Source: Niastella koreensis GR20-10 (GTDB lineage Bacteria; Bacteroidota; Bacteroidia; Chitinophagales; Chitinophagaceae). From it: a stretch of 64,000 nt of DNA. The DNA is taken from positions 496,001 to 560,000 of the forward strand of contig NC_016609.1 in the NCBI RefSeq assembly GCF_000246855.1. The letters are read 5' to 3'. The notes below the pieces were generated by a model. That model was not told the DNA's origin, did no database searches, and worked only from the letters and a program-made list of their open reading frames with translations. Both the position numbers and the translations under genes were made by a program. This document shows positions 42,905 through 52,153 of the stretch, in pieces; within the stretch, counting starts at the first letter, position 1; each line of letters begins with the position of its first letter.

Positions 42905-43591
42905 TCACGACATATACAATCTCGAATACAATTGCTCATGCTGCATGCTGCGGATATCAAAACCGGGGCAGCATACGCCGATCATCTCTTTATCTGGTTG
43001 CAAATTGCTTTGCACCAGTTGGATGATCAGTGGCTGTAAGGAAAACAGCAATTCCTGTCCGGCCTGCTGGCTCAACGGAACCAGCTTTACACTGTTGGTG
43101 ACAAACCCTGCGGCGGCATTGTAGTAAAAACCAGTGAGGGCATCAGCTTTGGAGATCTGCAGGGCGCCGGCTATAATGCCAAAGGCGATGCAGTAATGTC
43201 CGGTCAGTTTTTTTTCCTGAATGGCGGTTGCATACTGGTTTAATAGCTCATTGTTACAAACCGGTTGAAATATTTTAATAAGCCGTACTCCCAGCTTCTG
43301 GCTCGCCAGCCGCATTTCTTTTGGCAGTTTAACGGCCGTGCAAAGATCATCCAACTGCCTGATTGCATCCAGTTGCATAGTTGTTACAGCATCGCAGGCC
43401 AGGGAAACAAGGGCGGCATCGGTAAAATGGATATTTTGTGACAACATCCCTCTTACAAAAGCTTCGGCAGTACTAGTATCTTTAACTATACCCAGCTGAA
43501 CATAGGTTTCCAGACCAGCTGAGTGTGAAAATCCGCCTACCGGTAAAGCCGGATCGCTCAATTGTAAAAGCCGTATCAATGCAGGGTTCAT
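42905..43591 (-). CDS. ureF: Urease accessory protein UreF
   Basis: A 228-residue all-helical UreF, part of the UreDFG activation complex. The N-terminus [25 protein letters not shown] is the family hallmark. [22 protein letters not shown]-like [17 protein letters not shown], and the C-terminal [16 protein letters not shown] region also fit. It overlaps ureE by four bases (ATGA) and is 22 bases ahead of ureG. Confidence 0.93.
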   Translation of the reverse strand: MNPALIRLLQLSDPALPVGGFSHSAGLETYVQLGIVKDTSTAEAFVRGMLSQNIHFTDAALVSLACDAVTTMQLDAIRQLDDLCTAVKLPKEMRLASQKLGVRLIKIFQPVCNNELLNQYATAIQEKKLTGHYCIAFGIIAGALQISKADALTGFYYNAAAGFVTNSVKLVPLSQQAGQELLFSLQPLIIQLVQSNLQPDKEMIGVCCPGFDIRSMQHEQLYSRLYMS

Positions 43592-44091
43592 AAACCTGTG
43601 TTTGTCATTTGCATGATCTTTGAGAATAAACTGCTGTTGCTGTGTGCGTGTGGCGCTACCGTTGTTTTCAACGGATACAGCAGTTTTCTTTTATCGTGTT
43701 TTATGGCATAACCCTGTGATGACAATAACCTGAACAATGGCATGTCAAAAGGCGCCAGCACTTCGTCTTTCTCAAAAAACAGGGGCAGGTGTTTATTACC
43801 TATCTCATAACAAACCGATGCCATTTCAAACAGGCTGGCCGGCCGTATAACTAAAACTTCACAGGGAAGAATGTCTACTGCAATAATGGTAGTGTCATCA
43901 TCATATAAAATATCCCCCTGGGTAAGCATCGGGTCTTTGTCGAGAAACTTTAATGCCAGGTGATTACCAGCCAGGGTTTGTTTCCGTAGAATACGCTTAC
44001 TTGTTTCATGCCATTCCAGCGGCAGCCAGTCGATCTTCCGGTTGTTAATAGGACGTGTGTTAAGATTTCCTGTTTTTTGTTGTATCAGCAT
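43588..44091 (-). CDS. ureE: Urease accessory metallochaperone UreE
   Basis: A 167-residue UreE nickel chaperone. The N-terminal peptide-binding domain (~25-85) includes WHETSKRILRKQTLAG and LTQGDILYDDDTTIIAVDI. The C-terminal metal-binding domain (~90-150) includes GNKHLPLFFEKDEVLAPFD. The C-terminal tail has only three histidines (TTVAPHAHS), unlike the His-rich tail of some species, which fits the presence of a dedicated transporter gene. Confidence 0.87.
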   Translation of the reverse strand: MLIQQKTGNLNTRPINNRKIDWLPLEWHETSKRILRKQTLAGNHLALKFLDKDPMLTQGDILYDDDTTIIAVDILPCEVLVIRPASLFEMASVCYEIGNKHLPLFFEKDEVLAPFDMPLFRLLSSQGYAIKHDKRKLLYPLKTTVAPHAHSNSSLFSKIMQMTNTGL

Positions 44092-44113
44092 CCGCAGTTA
44101 TTAATATGGAGGG

Positions 44114-45835
44114 TTAAAATAAAAAATACCGTTGTGCCAATGGCGCCACCGCAATAGGTTCGCAGGTTACAGCCTGTCCGTCTACTTTTACTTCATAGGT
44201 TTCAGGGTTTACTTCTATGGTTGGTGTGGCATTGTTGTGCACCATATCTTTTTTAGAAATGGTGCGGCAATTCATTATGGGCAAGATCAGTTTTTGTAAA
44301 CCGTATTGCTGTACTATATTTCTCTCTACTGAGAGTTTTGATACAAACGTGGCGCAGGTGGCATGCACCGCTTTACCATAGGCGCCGAACATATGCCTGT
44401 ATATAACGGGTTGCGGGGTAGGAATGGAGGCATTGGGATCGCCCATCCTGCTGGCGATGATCATTCCGCCTTTGATGATCATTTCCGGTTTGGCGGCAAA
44501 TAAGGCAGGTTTCCATAATACCAGGTCGGCCAGTTTACCGGGTTCCAATGAACCTACATAAGACGAAATGCCATGGGTGATAGCCGGATTGATGGTGTAT
44601 TTGCTGATGTATCGCTTTACCCGGAAGTTATCATTCCCGGTAGCAGCATCTTCCGGTAAAGCGCCCCGCTGGATCTTCATTTTATGAGCTGTTTGCCACG
44701 TACGGATGATCACCTCGCTCACACGTCCCATGGCCTGGGAATCGGAACTCATCATGCTGAATACACCCAGGTCGTGTAAAATATCTTCCGCGGCAATTGT
44801 TTCAGGTCTGATGCGGGAATCGGCAAAGGAAATGTCTTCCGGCACAGATTTGTCAAGGTGATGACAAACCATCAGCATATCCAGGTGCTCATCAATGGTA
44901 TTCACCGTAAAAGGACGAGTGGGATTGGTTGATGAGGGTAACACATATGGATACATGGCCGCTTTGATAATATCGGGAGCATGGCCGCCCCCGGCTCCCT
45001 CGGTGTGGTAGGTATGTATTACCCGGCCATTGATGGCATTAATAGTATCTTCCAGAAATCCGGCTTCATTCAGGGTATCGGTGTGGATGGCCACCTGGAT
45101 GTCGAACTGATCGGCTATGCGAAGGGAGGCATCTATAACCGCCGGGGTACTGCCCCAGTCTTCATGGATCTTTAATCCTAACGCACCGGCGGCAACCTGT
45201 TCTTCAAGAGGTGGCAGGGTGGCGCAATTACCCTTACCTAAAAATCCCAGGTTCATGGGGAAAGCGTCTGCTGCTTCCAGCATCTTTTGTATGTTCCAGG
45301 CGCCGGGGGTTACCGTAGTGGCGTTGGTGCCATCGGCCGGGCCGGTACCGCCACCTATCATAGTGGTGATACCACTGTACAGAGCATGATCTATCTGTTG
45401 CGGACAAATGAAATGGATATGGGTGTCGATGCCGCCGGCGGTAGCAATTAAGCCGGCGCCGCCGTGTACTTCTGTGGATGCCCCAATGATCAGATTAGGG
45501 TCCACGCCATCCATCGTATCAGGGTTGCCGGCTTTACCTATTCCAACGATCCGGCCGTCTTTAATGCCGATATCTGCTTTTACAATCCCCCAGTGATCGA
45601 TGATCATAACGTTGGTGATTACGAGGTCTGGTACCCCTTCATCACGGGTTGCCCGGGCCGATTGCGCCATGCCGTCACGGATGGTTTTGCCGCCGCCAAA
45701 TTTTGCTTCGTCGCCATAAACAGTGAAGTCTTTCTCTATTTCAATAAATAATTCAGTATCGCCTAACCGCACTTTATCGCCGGTGGTAGGACCATACATA
45801 TTGGCATACTTGATGCGGTTGATGTGCAGGCTCAT
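44114..45835 (-). CDS. ureC: Urease alpha (catalytic) subunit
   Basis: A 573-residue urease catalytic subunit; the dinickel centre hydrolyses urea to ammonia and carbamate. Visible motifs: [27 protein letters not shown] (the lysine that becomes carbamylated), [29 protein letters not shown], the active-site flap [13 protein letters not shown], and [15 protein letters not shown]. Length matches. Overlaps ureB by four bases. Confidence 0.97.
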   Translation of the reverse strand: MSLHINRIKYANMYGPTTGDKVRLGDTELFIEIEKDFTVYGDEAKFGGGKTIRDGMAQSARATRDEGVPDLVITNVMIIDHWGIVKADIGIKDGRIVGIGKAGNPDTMDGVDPNLIIGASTEVHGGAGLIATAGGIDTHIHFICPQQIDHALYSGITTMIGGGTGPADGTNATTVTPGAWNIQKMLEAADAFPMNLGFLGKGNCATLPPLEEQVAAGALGLKIHEDWGSTPAVIDASLRIADQFDIQVAIHTDTLNEAGFLEDTINAINGRVIHTYHTEGAGGGHAPDIIKAAMYPYVLPSSTNPTRPFTVNTIDEHLDMLMVCHHLDKSVPEDISFADSRIRPETIAAEDILHDLGVFSMMSSDSQAMGRVSEVIIRTWQTAHKMKIQRGALPEDAATGNDNFRVKRYISKYTINPAITHGISSYVGSLEPGKLADLVLWKPALFAAKPEMIIKGGMIIASRMGDPNASIPTPQPVIYRHMFGAYGKAVHATCATFVSKLSVERNIVQQYGLQKLILPIMNCRTISKKDMVHNNATPTIEVNPETYEVKVDGQAVTCEPIAVAPLAQRYFLF

Positions 45836-46203
45836 GTGGATTGGTTTTTGAATTGACCGGTCAGGGCATTTTGCAAAGCCTGTTCTTTATTAGCTTCGGT
45901 TACCCCGCCATTCACCAGGTTATTGAACCCGAACACCTGCCGCGTTCCGCCGAAAGCAACCAGCTGCACTTCTTTTTCTTCACCGGGTTCAAAACGAACG
46001 GCAGTGCCCGACGGGATGTTCAAACGCATTCCATATGCTGATTCCCTGTTAAACTGCAATTGCCGGTTCACTTCAAAAAAATGAAAATGCGAGCCGATCT
46101 GTACCGGGCGATCGCCGGTGTTCACTACCACCAGGGAGGTGGTGGTACGGCCTGCATTGGCAATAATATCACCAGGTTGTAAAATGTATTCTCCGGGGAT
46201 CAT
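45832..46203 (-). CDS. ureB: Urease beta subunit
   Basis: A 123-residue structural beta subunit. Starts [13 protein letters not shown]; contains [21 protein letters not shown] and [22 protein letters not shown], the diagnostic family sequence. It starts 24 bases after ureA, and its stop overlaps the ureC start by four bases. Confidence 0.96.
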   Translation of the reverse strand: MIPGEYILQPGDIIANAGRTTTSLVVVNTGDRPVQIGSHFHFFEVNRQLQFNRESAYGMRLNIPSGTAVRFEPGEEKEVQLVAFGGTRQVFGFNNLVNGGVTEANKEQALQNALTGQFKNQST

Positions 46204-46227
46204 TTGGCTTTATTTGTTATTGGTAAA

Positions 46228-46530
46228 TTATCTGATAGGATCGTGTACAGTAACCAGTTTGGTGCCATCGGGAAACGTTGCTTCTATCTGTATTTCGGGG
46301 ATCATTTCGGGTACGCCTTCCATTACGTCGTCACGGGTCAGGATGGTGGCGCCGTAGTGCATCAACTCGGCGACCGACTTGCCGTCGCGGGCTGCTTCCT
46401 GCAGCTGGCTGCTGATGAGGGCTATTGCTTCGGGATAATTTAGCTTCAATCCACGCAACCTTCGCTTCTCTGCCAGTTCCCCGGCTAAAAACAATAATAG
46501 TTTTTCCGACTCTCTGGGTGTAAGATGCAT
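46228..46530 (-). CDS. ureA: Urease gamma subunit
   Basis: A 100-residue gamma subunit and first gene of the urease operon. Starts [23 protein letters not shown], and contains [11 protein letters not shown] and [24 protein letters not shown]. Separated from upstream xdhC by 94 bases on the same strand; either an internal promoter in that A+T-rich gap or readthrough from xdh is possible. Confidence 0.96.
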   Translation of the reverse strand: MHLTPRESEKLLLFLAGELAEKRRLRGLKLNYPEAIALISSQLQEAARDGKSVAELMHYGATILTRDDVMEGVPEMIPEIQIEATFPDGTKLVTVHDPIR

Positions 46531-46624
46531 AAGTAAAAATGATAATTCAGGTGAGTAATAAGAAAGCGTACGGAGTGGCAGGCAAAAATTTAAATTAAGA
46601 AAAAAAACAACACGGCGGTGCTTG

Positions 46625-47590
46625 CTATCTATTTTTCACCTGAATAATTTCCGCCGCAATACTGATAGCAATCTCTTCCGGGGTTTGACTATGAATAGGA
46701 ATTCCTATGGGCGCATGAATAGGCTGCAGTAAAGAAGCGGGCACGCCTTCCGCCCGGTAATCGGTAAACATCTTTTCAATCTTGCTTTTACTGCCCAGCA
46801 TGCCTACATACCTGAACTGCTTTTCCCACAACGTTCTGATCACAATGTCATCTGTGCGATAACCAACCGTCATCACCACCAAATATTGATGGTTCCCTCC
46901 GGCAATCAATTCATCCAGTTCGGTATAATCTGAAACTATCTTTTTCTCATGGGCATACTCATTCCCGGTGAACGTTTTTAAGCTGGAACGGTCATCATAC
47001 AGATGAATGTAAAATTCCATGCTCTGCATGAGGCGGCAAAGCGCCAGTGCACAATGTCCGGCGCCGATTATATGCAAATGGTTTTTATAACCCGTCTTTT
47101 CCTGGTATAACCAATCTGTTTCGGAGGTCATGGAAAAATAAAAATCACTCTCGGGGATGTTGGGCGTGAATTGCAAACCGGCCGGGGATAATTGTAAAGT
47201 GCCGTTTTTGTTTTGTTCCAGGCTGGCAATAATCTGCTGAATAGCAGTTGTAGCTGAAGCCGGTACCCGGTATACCCAAATGGTTTGTTCACCCGAGCAG
47301 ATCATCCCGCTTTGATTGGCCGGAGCGGATTTGTTATGGATCTGTTTTTTGAGATCGGGAAGTGTTTCCTGTGCAGTATTTAACTTATCCTTTGCCAGTT
47401 CTATAAACTTATGTTCCATAATGCCACCGCCAATGGAACCTTCCGTTTCGCCGGCTGCATTTACCGCCATAAAGAAACCCGGGCGGCCCGGACTGCTTCC
47501 TTCGCTTTGCAGCACATACAACAACATCACCGGTACCTGTTGTTGCAGGCTTTTATTTATCAACTGCCAGATGTTTATTTGTTTCTTCAT
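46625..47590 (-). CDS. xdhC: XdhC family molybdenum enzyme maturation protein
   Basis: A 321-residue XdhC protein, which inserts and sulfurates the molybdenum cofactor of xanthine dehydrogenase. The start is taken at the ATG 47590 ([10 protein letters not shown]); another ATG at 47623 is possible. N-terminal domain: [18 protein letters not shown] and [12 protein letters not shown]-terminal Rossmann domain: [16 protein letters not shown] and [15 protein letters not shown]. It overlaps the end of xdhB by at least 38 bases, indicating tight coupling. Confidence 0.9.
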   Translation of the reverse strand: MKKQINIWQLINKSLQQQVPVMLLYVLQSEGSSPGRPGFFMAVNAAGETEGSIGGGIMEHKFIELAKDKLNTAQETLPDLKKQIHNKSAPANQSGMICSGEQTIWVYRVPASATTAIQQIIASLEQNKNGTLQLSPAGLQFTPNIPESDFYFSMTSETDWLYQEKTGYKNHLHIIGAGHCALALCRLMQSMEFYIHLYDDRSSLKTFTGNEYAHEKKIVSDYTELDELIAGGNHQYLVVMTVGYRTDDIVIRTLWEKQFRYVGMLGSKSKIEKMFTDYRAEGVPASLLQPIHAPIGIPIHSQTPEEIAISIAAEIIQVKNR

Positions 47591-49862
47591 GTGCTGGTAT
47601 GGTTCCTTCTTGTTCAGTTGCATATAAAGCCATCAAAACCTTTTCAGGTGTCATGGGCGCGTCAAAGGGAAAATGCCCGTTCTTATTAAAAGCGCGGACC
47701 GCATTGCGCAAAGCGAAATATGCGCCAATCCCGTACATAAGCGGTGGTTCGCCCACTGCCTTTGACCGGAAGATGGCCAGGTTATCATGCGGGGTTTGTA
47801 AGAAATCGATAGCTATCTCTTTGGGTACGGAATAAATATCCGGCACTTTGTATGTAGAGAGGGCGTTAGAGCGTAATCGTCCTTCTTTGTCATACACCAC
47901 TTCTTCCATGGTCATCCACCCAATGCCCTGTACAATACCGCCTTCTATCTGGCCAAGGTCAACGGCCGTATTCATGCTGGAACCGAAGTCATGCACCACT
48001 TTAACGGTGTCAATGGTATAGGTGCCGCGAATGCAATCCACGGTTACTCCAATAAGCGCCGTTCCGTATACGTGATAGGCAAATGGATGGCCTTTTTCTT
48101 TGGTGGCGTCAAAATGAATATCGGGTGTAGCATAGTGCGCATGTTCCGACAGGCCAATTCTTTTTATATGTCCGGCCATTACCAGCGATTTCCAATCCCG
48201 GTCAGTCTTTTTACCATTCACCCAAACAAATTCATCCTGTAGGGAGATGGCATCTTCCCCTATATTCAACTCCTCCGCCACCATTTTTTTCAACCGGTTG
48301 GCAATGGCGGTGCAAGCCAGTAAGGTGGCCTTGCCATTCAGGTCGGCGGTGGCGCTGGCTGCTGAAGGAGAAGTGTTGGCTATTTTAAATGTATTGGTTG
48401 TATGAATCTTGATCTTATCCGGGTGAATGGAAAATACTTTGGCTGCTACCTGCAGGATCTTGGTGTTCACGCCCTGACCCATTTCAACCGCGCCGGTGGT
48501 AATGCCTACGCTGCCATCGGTATATACATGCACCAATGACCGGGCCTGGTTCATTAATGTTTTGGTGAATGAGATGCCAAAACAAACCGGCATGCAGGCC
48601 AGTCCTTTTTTAGACCATTTATTGACGGCATTGAAAATATCAACTTCTTTGCGTAGGGCCGGGAGATCATACAATGCAGTGGCTTTGTGCCAGCATTCAG
48701 GCGCTTCGCTTTGCGCTTTTTGTCCGTAAGGAAATTCGTCCCCGATTTTCAAAAGGTTCTTTTCCTGGATCTCAGAAGCCGCTATACCCAATACTTCTGC
48801 TGCTTTGGTAATCGCCGATTCTATCATGAACATACCTTGTGGTCCGCCAAAACCACGAAAAGCGGTGTTAGGGGGTAAATGTGTTCTGCAGCTATAAGCG
48901 GTTGCTTTTACATTTGGAATAAAATAAGAATTGGTGCAATGGAACAGGGTGCGTTCCATAACAGCAGGCGACAGATCCGCAGCAGCACCGGCATTCTGGT
49001 AAAACGTTACTTCATAGGCAATGATCTTCAATTCCTGGTTCAACCCAATTTTATAATCAGCGGAATAAGGGTGACGCTTACCCGTCATAGCCATATCCTC
49101 CATGCGATGCAACGAATACTTAACCGGCTTTTTTAGATGATGTGCTGCCATTGCACACAGTGCTGCCCAGGTGTTCGCCTGATCTTCCTTGCCGCCAAAA
49201 CCGCCACCTAACCTGTTTACCTCTACTTCCACCTGGTGCATGGGCAATCCCAATACGCGGCTAACGGCGCGTTGTACGGCTGTTGGTCCCTGGGTGGAGG
49301 AATATATTTTGATGGCATTTTGTTCCTGCGGAACGGCATAGGCGCCCTGGGTTTCAATATACAGATGTTCCTGGCCGTTGGTATCGGCCCGGCCTTCAAA
49401 AACATGCGTGCATTGTGACCAGGCTTCGTTGGTATTACCCAATTGAAAAGTGCGTGGTGGAATAATGAGTTCGCCCAGGGCCTGCGCTTCCCGCGGATCG
49501 GTAATTATATGCAATGGCTCAATAGTTGCTTTTATTTTTTTTACTGCGGCCCGGGCTGCGTCAACTGATTCGGCTACTACAAACGCTACGGGCATGCCAC
49601 AGAAATGCACTTCATGGTCGGCCAGTAAAGGCTCATCGGGCACTATACCGCCAATCTGGTTTTCGCCGGTAACATCTTTATAAGTGAAAATGCGCACAAC
49701 ACCGGGCAGGGCCGCTGCTTCGCTTGTATCCAAACTAACAATAGTACCATGCGCCACCGGCGACCCAAATGAGGCGCCGAACAAGGTACCCTGGATCAGG
49801 GGAATATCATCCAGATAAACAGACTCACCCCGCACGTGTGTATAGGCATCGATATTTTTCAT
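47553..49862 (-). CDS. xdhB: Xanthine dehydrogenase, molybdopterin-binding subunit
   Basis: A 769-residue large subunit, hydroxylating hypoxanthine and xanthine to urate at the molybdenum centre. Family motifs: VRGESVYLDDIPL at the start, GGFGGKEDQANTWAALCA for cofactor binding, FRGFGGPQGMFMIESAI with the substrate Arg, and the catalytic Glu region AVGEPPLMYGIGAYFALR near the C-terminus. Length is as expected for XdhB-type subunits. It lies 12 bases after xdhA. Confidence 0.94.
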   Translation of the reverse strand: MKNIDAYTHVRGESVYLDDIPLIQGTLFGASFGSPVAHGTIVSLDTSEAAALPGVVRIFTYKDVTGENQIGGIVPDEPLLADHEVHFCGMPVAFVVAESVDAARAAVKKIKATIEPLHIITDPREAQALGELIIPPRTFQLGNTNEAWSQCTHVFEGRADTNGQEHLYIETQGAYAVPQEQNAIKIYSSTQGPTAVQRAVSRVLGLPMHQVEVEVNRLGGGFGGKEDQANTWAALCAMAAHHLKKPVKYSLHRMEDMAMTGKRHPYSADYKIGLNQELKIIAYEVTFYQNAGAAADLSPAVMERTLFHCTNSYFIPNVKATAYSCRTHLPPNTAFRGFGGPQGMFMIESAITKAAEVLGIAASEIQEKNLLKIGDEFPYGQKAQSEAPECWHKATALYDLPALRKEVDIFNAVNKWSKKGLACMPVCFGISFTKTLMNQARSLVHVYTDGSVGITTGAVEMGQGVNTKILQVAAKVFSIHPDKIKIHTTNTFKIANTSPSAASATADLNGKATLLACTAIANRLKKMVAEELNIGEDAISLQDEFVWVNGKKTDRDWKSLVMAGHIKRIGLSEHAHYATPDIHFDATKEKGHPFAYHVYGTALIGVTVDCIRGTYTIDTVKVVHDFGSSMNTAVDLGQIEGGIVQGIGWMTMEEVVYDKEGRLRSNALSTYKVPDIYSVPKEIAIDFLQTPHDNLAIFRSKAVGEPPLMYGIGAYFALRNAVRAFNKNGHFPFDAPMTPEKVLMALYATEQEGTIPAHEETNKHLAVDK

Positions 49863-49874
49863 AACACGTAATGA

Positions 49875-51269
49875 TTAATGTGCAGCTTGCTGCACTACCT
49901 TTAAAAAATGTGCTTTTATCAACTGGCCCAGGAGCAATCGTTTGTATGCCTCAGATCCGCGGGCATCACTGATGGGTGAAATTTCTGATTGAGCAATTGT
50001 AATGGCCTGGTTAATGGTTGTATCATTAACCGGCTGTCCTTTTAAGAAGGCATTTGTTTGTTCAAGCAATGTAGGAATTGGCGCCACGCCGCCTGCTGAA
50101 ATGCGAATGTCCCCGATATGATCATTTTCTATTGTACAATAACAGGCAGAATTCACACTGGCGATATCCAGGTTGGTGCGTTTACTTACTTTTTCAAAAT
50201 TGAAGCAGGAATTGCGCCCGGGCAATTCAAATGAAATTGATACCAGTTGCTCATCAGCATGTCTGTCGAGTTTTTTATACCCTTGATACAATAGGCTGAG
50301 CGGTAACACTCTTTGTTGTTCGTTATTGCTGAATATTAATGTAGCATCCAGCGCCAGTAAGAATATTGTCAAATCGCCGATGGGGGAGGCGTTGATCAAA
50401 TTGCCACCTACCGTAGCAATGTTACGGATGGGGGTAGAGGAAACCAGTTTTATATGATCGGCCAGATGCGGAAAGTATTGCTGCATCACCGGTGATTCAT
50501 ACAGATCGGTCACCGTTGCCGCGGCGCCAATGAAACACCGGTTGCCTTGCCGGGAAATTCCTTTCAGGCCTGCGTCTCCGAACAGGAACCGGATGGACGC
50601 CTCCTTCATGGCATCGTGCTTTTGAACATATACGTCTGTGCCGCCACCTACCCATTCTGTAGCATCGGTTGGATGAAGCTGTCCGTTCAATTCGGTTTGT
50701 AATAAATACAACCGTTGTCTAATGCCGGCCAGCCAGTCCGGCAAAATATGATTGTTTGATACAAATGTTACAGGGTCTGCATCCTGTCTTGCCTGCATCA
50801 ACTGCGCTACTTTGGCGGCTGCCCGTTCAATGGATTTATAACCTGTACACCGGCAGATGTTGCCATCAACGGCAGCAATGGCATTTTGTGGTGTGGCGCT
50901 TTTGCCGCTCAGGCAAAAGCCAGCCAGCGATACCACAAAGCCGGGTGTGCAGAATCCGCATTGGGTGGCAGATTCATCGTACATGGCCTGTTGAATAGGA
51001 TTTAATCCTTCCATATTCAATCCTTCGATGGTCACCACCTGTTTGCCATGCACATTGCCTAAAGGCGTGAGGCAACTGGTAAGGGACCGGTAACGCAATT
51101 CATTGTCCTTCAATTCGCCCACCAACAAAGTGCAGGCGCCGCAGTCTCCTTCGTTACAGCCCACCTTGGTGCCGGTTAAATGCTGGTGATACCGCACAAA
51201 ATCAAGCAGCACCATGCCGGGGGGCAAACTGGTAGCCACATCTTTATTATTGAGAATGAATTTGATCAA
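49875..51269 (-). CDS. xdhA: Xanthine dehydrogenase, iron-sulfur/FAD subunit
   Basis: A 464-residue small subunit passing electrons from the molybdenum subunit to NAD. Residues ~1-80 form a plant-type 2Fe-2S domain (KVGCNEGDCGACTLL); residues ~85-155 form the second 2Fe-2S domain (CGFCTPGFVVSLAG and GNICRCTGYKSI). The FAD domain follows (~205-380, with VGGGTDVYVQ and ATVGGNLINASPIGDL), then a CO-dehydrogenase-flavoprotein C-terminal domain. First gene of the xdh operon; its upstream region carries notable repeats. Confidence 0.94.
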   Translation of the reverse strand: MIKFILNNKDVATSLPPGMVLLDFVRYHQHLTGTKVGCNEGDCGACTLLVGELKDNELRYRSLTSCLTPLGNVHGKQVVTIEGLNMEGLNPIQQAMYDESATQCGFCTPGFVVSLAGFCLSGKSATPQNAIAAVDGNICRCTGYKSIERAAAKVAQLMQARQDADPVTFVSNNHILPDWLAGIRQRLYLLQTELNGQLHPTDATEWVGGGTDVYVQKHDAMKEASIRFLFGDAGLKGISRQGNRCFIGAAATVTDLYESPVMQQYFPHLADHIKLVSSTPIRNIATVGGNLINASPIGDLTIFLLALDATLIFSNNEQQRVLPLSLLYQGYKKLDRHADEQLVSISFELPGRNSCFNFEKVSKRTNLDIASVNSACYCTIENDHIGDIRISAGGVAPIPTLLEQTNAFLKGQPVNDTTINQAITIAQSEISPISDARGSEAYKRLLLGQLIKAHFLKVVQQAAH

Positions 51270-51568
51270 TGGTAAAGCCGGTTTCTTTTAAAGTTAGCGA
51301 AATCCGGGCAAAGAATAAGCCCGGGGAAGGCCTTATCTGGTTCCGGTTGGTACCGTGCCGGTTTCGTAAACATTCCCTTGTTGTAACCTCCCAGTTTCGC
51401 CCGTTTTTCGTATATATCTCCTTCCTTTAAAGGAACGGGTCATATACGAGACATGTACGAAATATGTACGGCACAAGTACGGGACTTACCAGGAGCCGAC
51501 CGGGGACTGGGGCAGGGATGAAAGGCAGACGGCAGCCATTGAACTTGAAACCCGGAAAGTTATAATTA
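51270..51568. other. Spacer upstream of the xdh operon
   Basis: These 299 bases lie between the xdhA start and the 3' end of the Lrp-type gene, both on the minus strand. They contain a small hairpin in the presumed xdhA leader (CCGGGC/GCCCGG at 51304-51324), inverted CGTATAT/ATATACG sites, a perfect 14-bp palindrome, and an 11-bp-period array. No open frame of interest is seen. Confidence 0.6.
51409..51485. promoter_or_regulatory. Candidate operator array of the xdh operon
   Basis: CGTATAT (51409-51415) and ATATACG (51442-51448) flank a perfect palindrome, TTCCTTTAAAGGAA (51422-51435). The right half continues as four in-phase 11-bp units, each with a TACG core (ATATACGAGAC, ATGTACGAAAT, ATGTACGGCAC, AAGTACGGGAC; 51442-51485). 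An 11-bp step puts each site on the same face of the helix. It lies 140-215 bases upstream of the xdhA start codon. Confidence 0.5.
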
Positions 51569-52039
51569 TTACTTCAGTAAGTTCAGATCTGGCTGAGCGT
51601 ATTTATAAACTTTAAAATAGAGGGTTGTTTTGGTTTGAAATACTCCTTCAAACTTTGAGATTTCATTGATAAACTGCACCAGGTGATCGTTGTCGCGGCA
51701 CATGACATCTACTTCCAGGTCGTAATCGCCGGAGGTGAGGGCCAGGAAGCTTACCTCTGGTAATTTGGAGATTTTCTGCGCCACCTTTTCTTTGAACGTG
51801 GCAGGCCGCACAAAAACCGCAATATGGGCATAAGCCCGGAAGCCAACCTTGTCGGGGTTTACCCGGCCAATAATATTGATGGTGCCTTCTTCAATTAATT
51901 TATTCACGCGGGTGCGAACTGTGCCGATCGATACATTCAGTTTTTCGGCAATAACGGTAAATGACATCCGGCCGTCTTTTTGTAAAAACGACAGAATTGC
52001 AAAATCCAGGTCATCGAGTGGGAAACCGTTTTTCTCCAT
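51569..52039 (-). CDS. Lrp/AsnC family transcriptional regulator
   Basis: A 156-residue regulator. The N-terminal winged helix is at ~8-65 (LDDLDFAILSFLQKDGRMSFTVIAEKLNVSIGTVRTRVNKLIEEG) and the RAM ligand-binding domain at ~70-150 (AHIAVFVRPATFKEKVAQKI and LTSGDYDLEVDVMCRD). It is divergent from mmsA, the first gene of the pyrimidine operon, over a 114-bp region with an A+T-rich dyad, and is therefore the likely controller of that operon. The ligand is unknown; a pathway product such as beta-alanine would be plausible. Confidence 0.9.
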   Translation of the reverse strand: MEKNGFPLDDLDFAILSFLQKDGRMSFTVIAEKLNVSIGTVRTRVNKLIEEGTINIIGRVNPDKVGFRAYAHIAVFVRPATFKEKVAQKISKLPEVSFLALTSGDYDLEVDVMCRDNDHLVQFINEISKFEGVFQTKTTLYFKVYKYAQPDLNLLK

Positions 52040-52090
52040 ACAGCAAAGATGAACAAAAATAAAAATTCTTGCTAATTTTTGGCCACGTAC

Positions 52091-52108
52091 TAAATTAATT
52101 TTAATTTA
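52091..52108. promoter_or_regulatory. A+T-rich dyad between lrp-type gene and mmsA
   Basis: TAAATTAA and TTAATTTA form a perfect 8-bp inverted repeat with a 2-bp spacer. It is preceded by GTAC, giving GTACTAAATT at 52087-52096. GTACTAAAATT recurs at 52135, 19 bases before the mmsA ATG. Position and composition suit an Lrp/AsnC operator controlling both divergent genes. Confidence 0.45.
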
Positions 52109-52153
52109 CTGGACCTGTTTCTGCAAAATCTGTAGTACTAAAATTCTCTCATC

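Noticed and set aside
42883-42960. Extended UreG N-terminus
   Set aside because: The additional 26 residues are not family-like and the internal ATG places the P-loop at the usual position.
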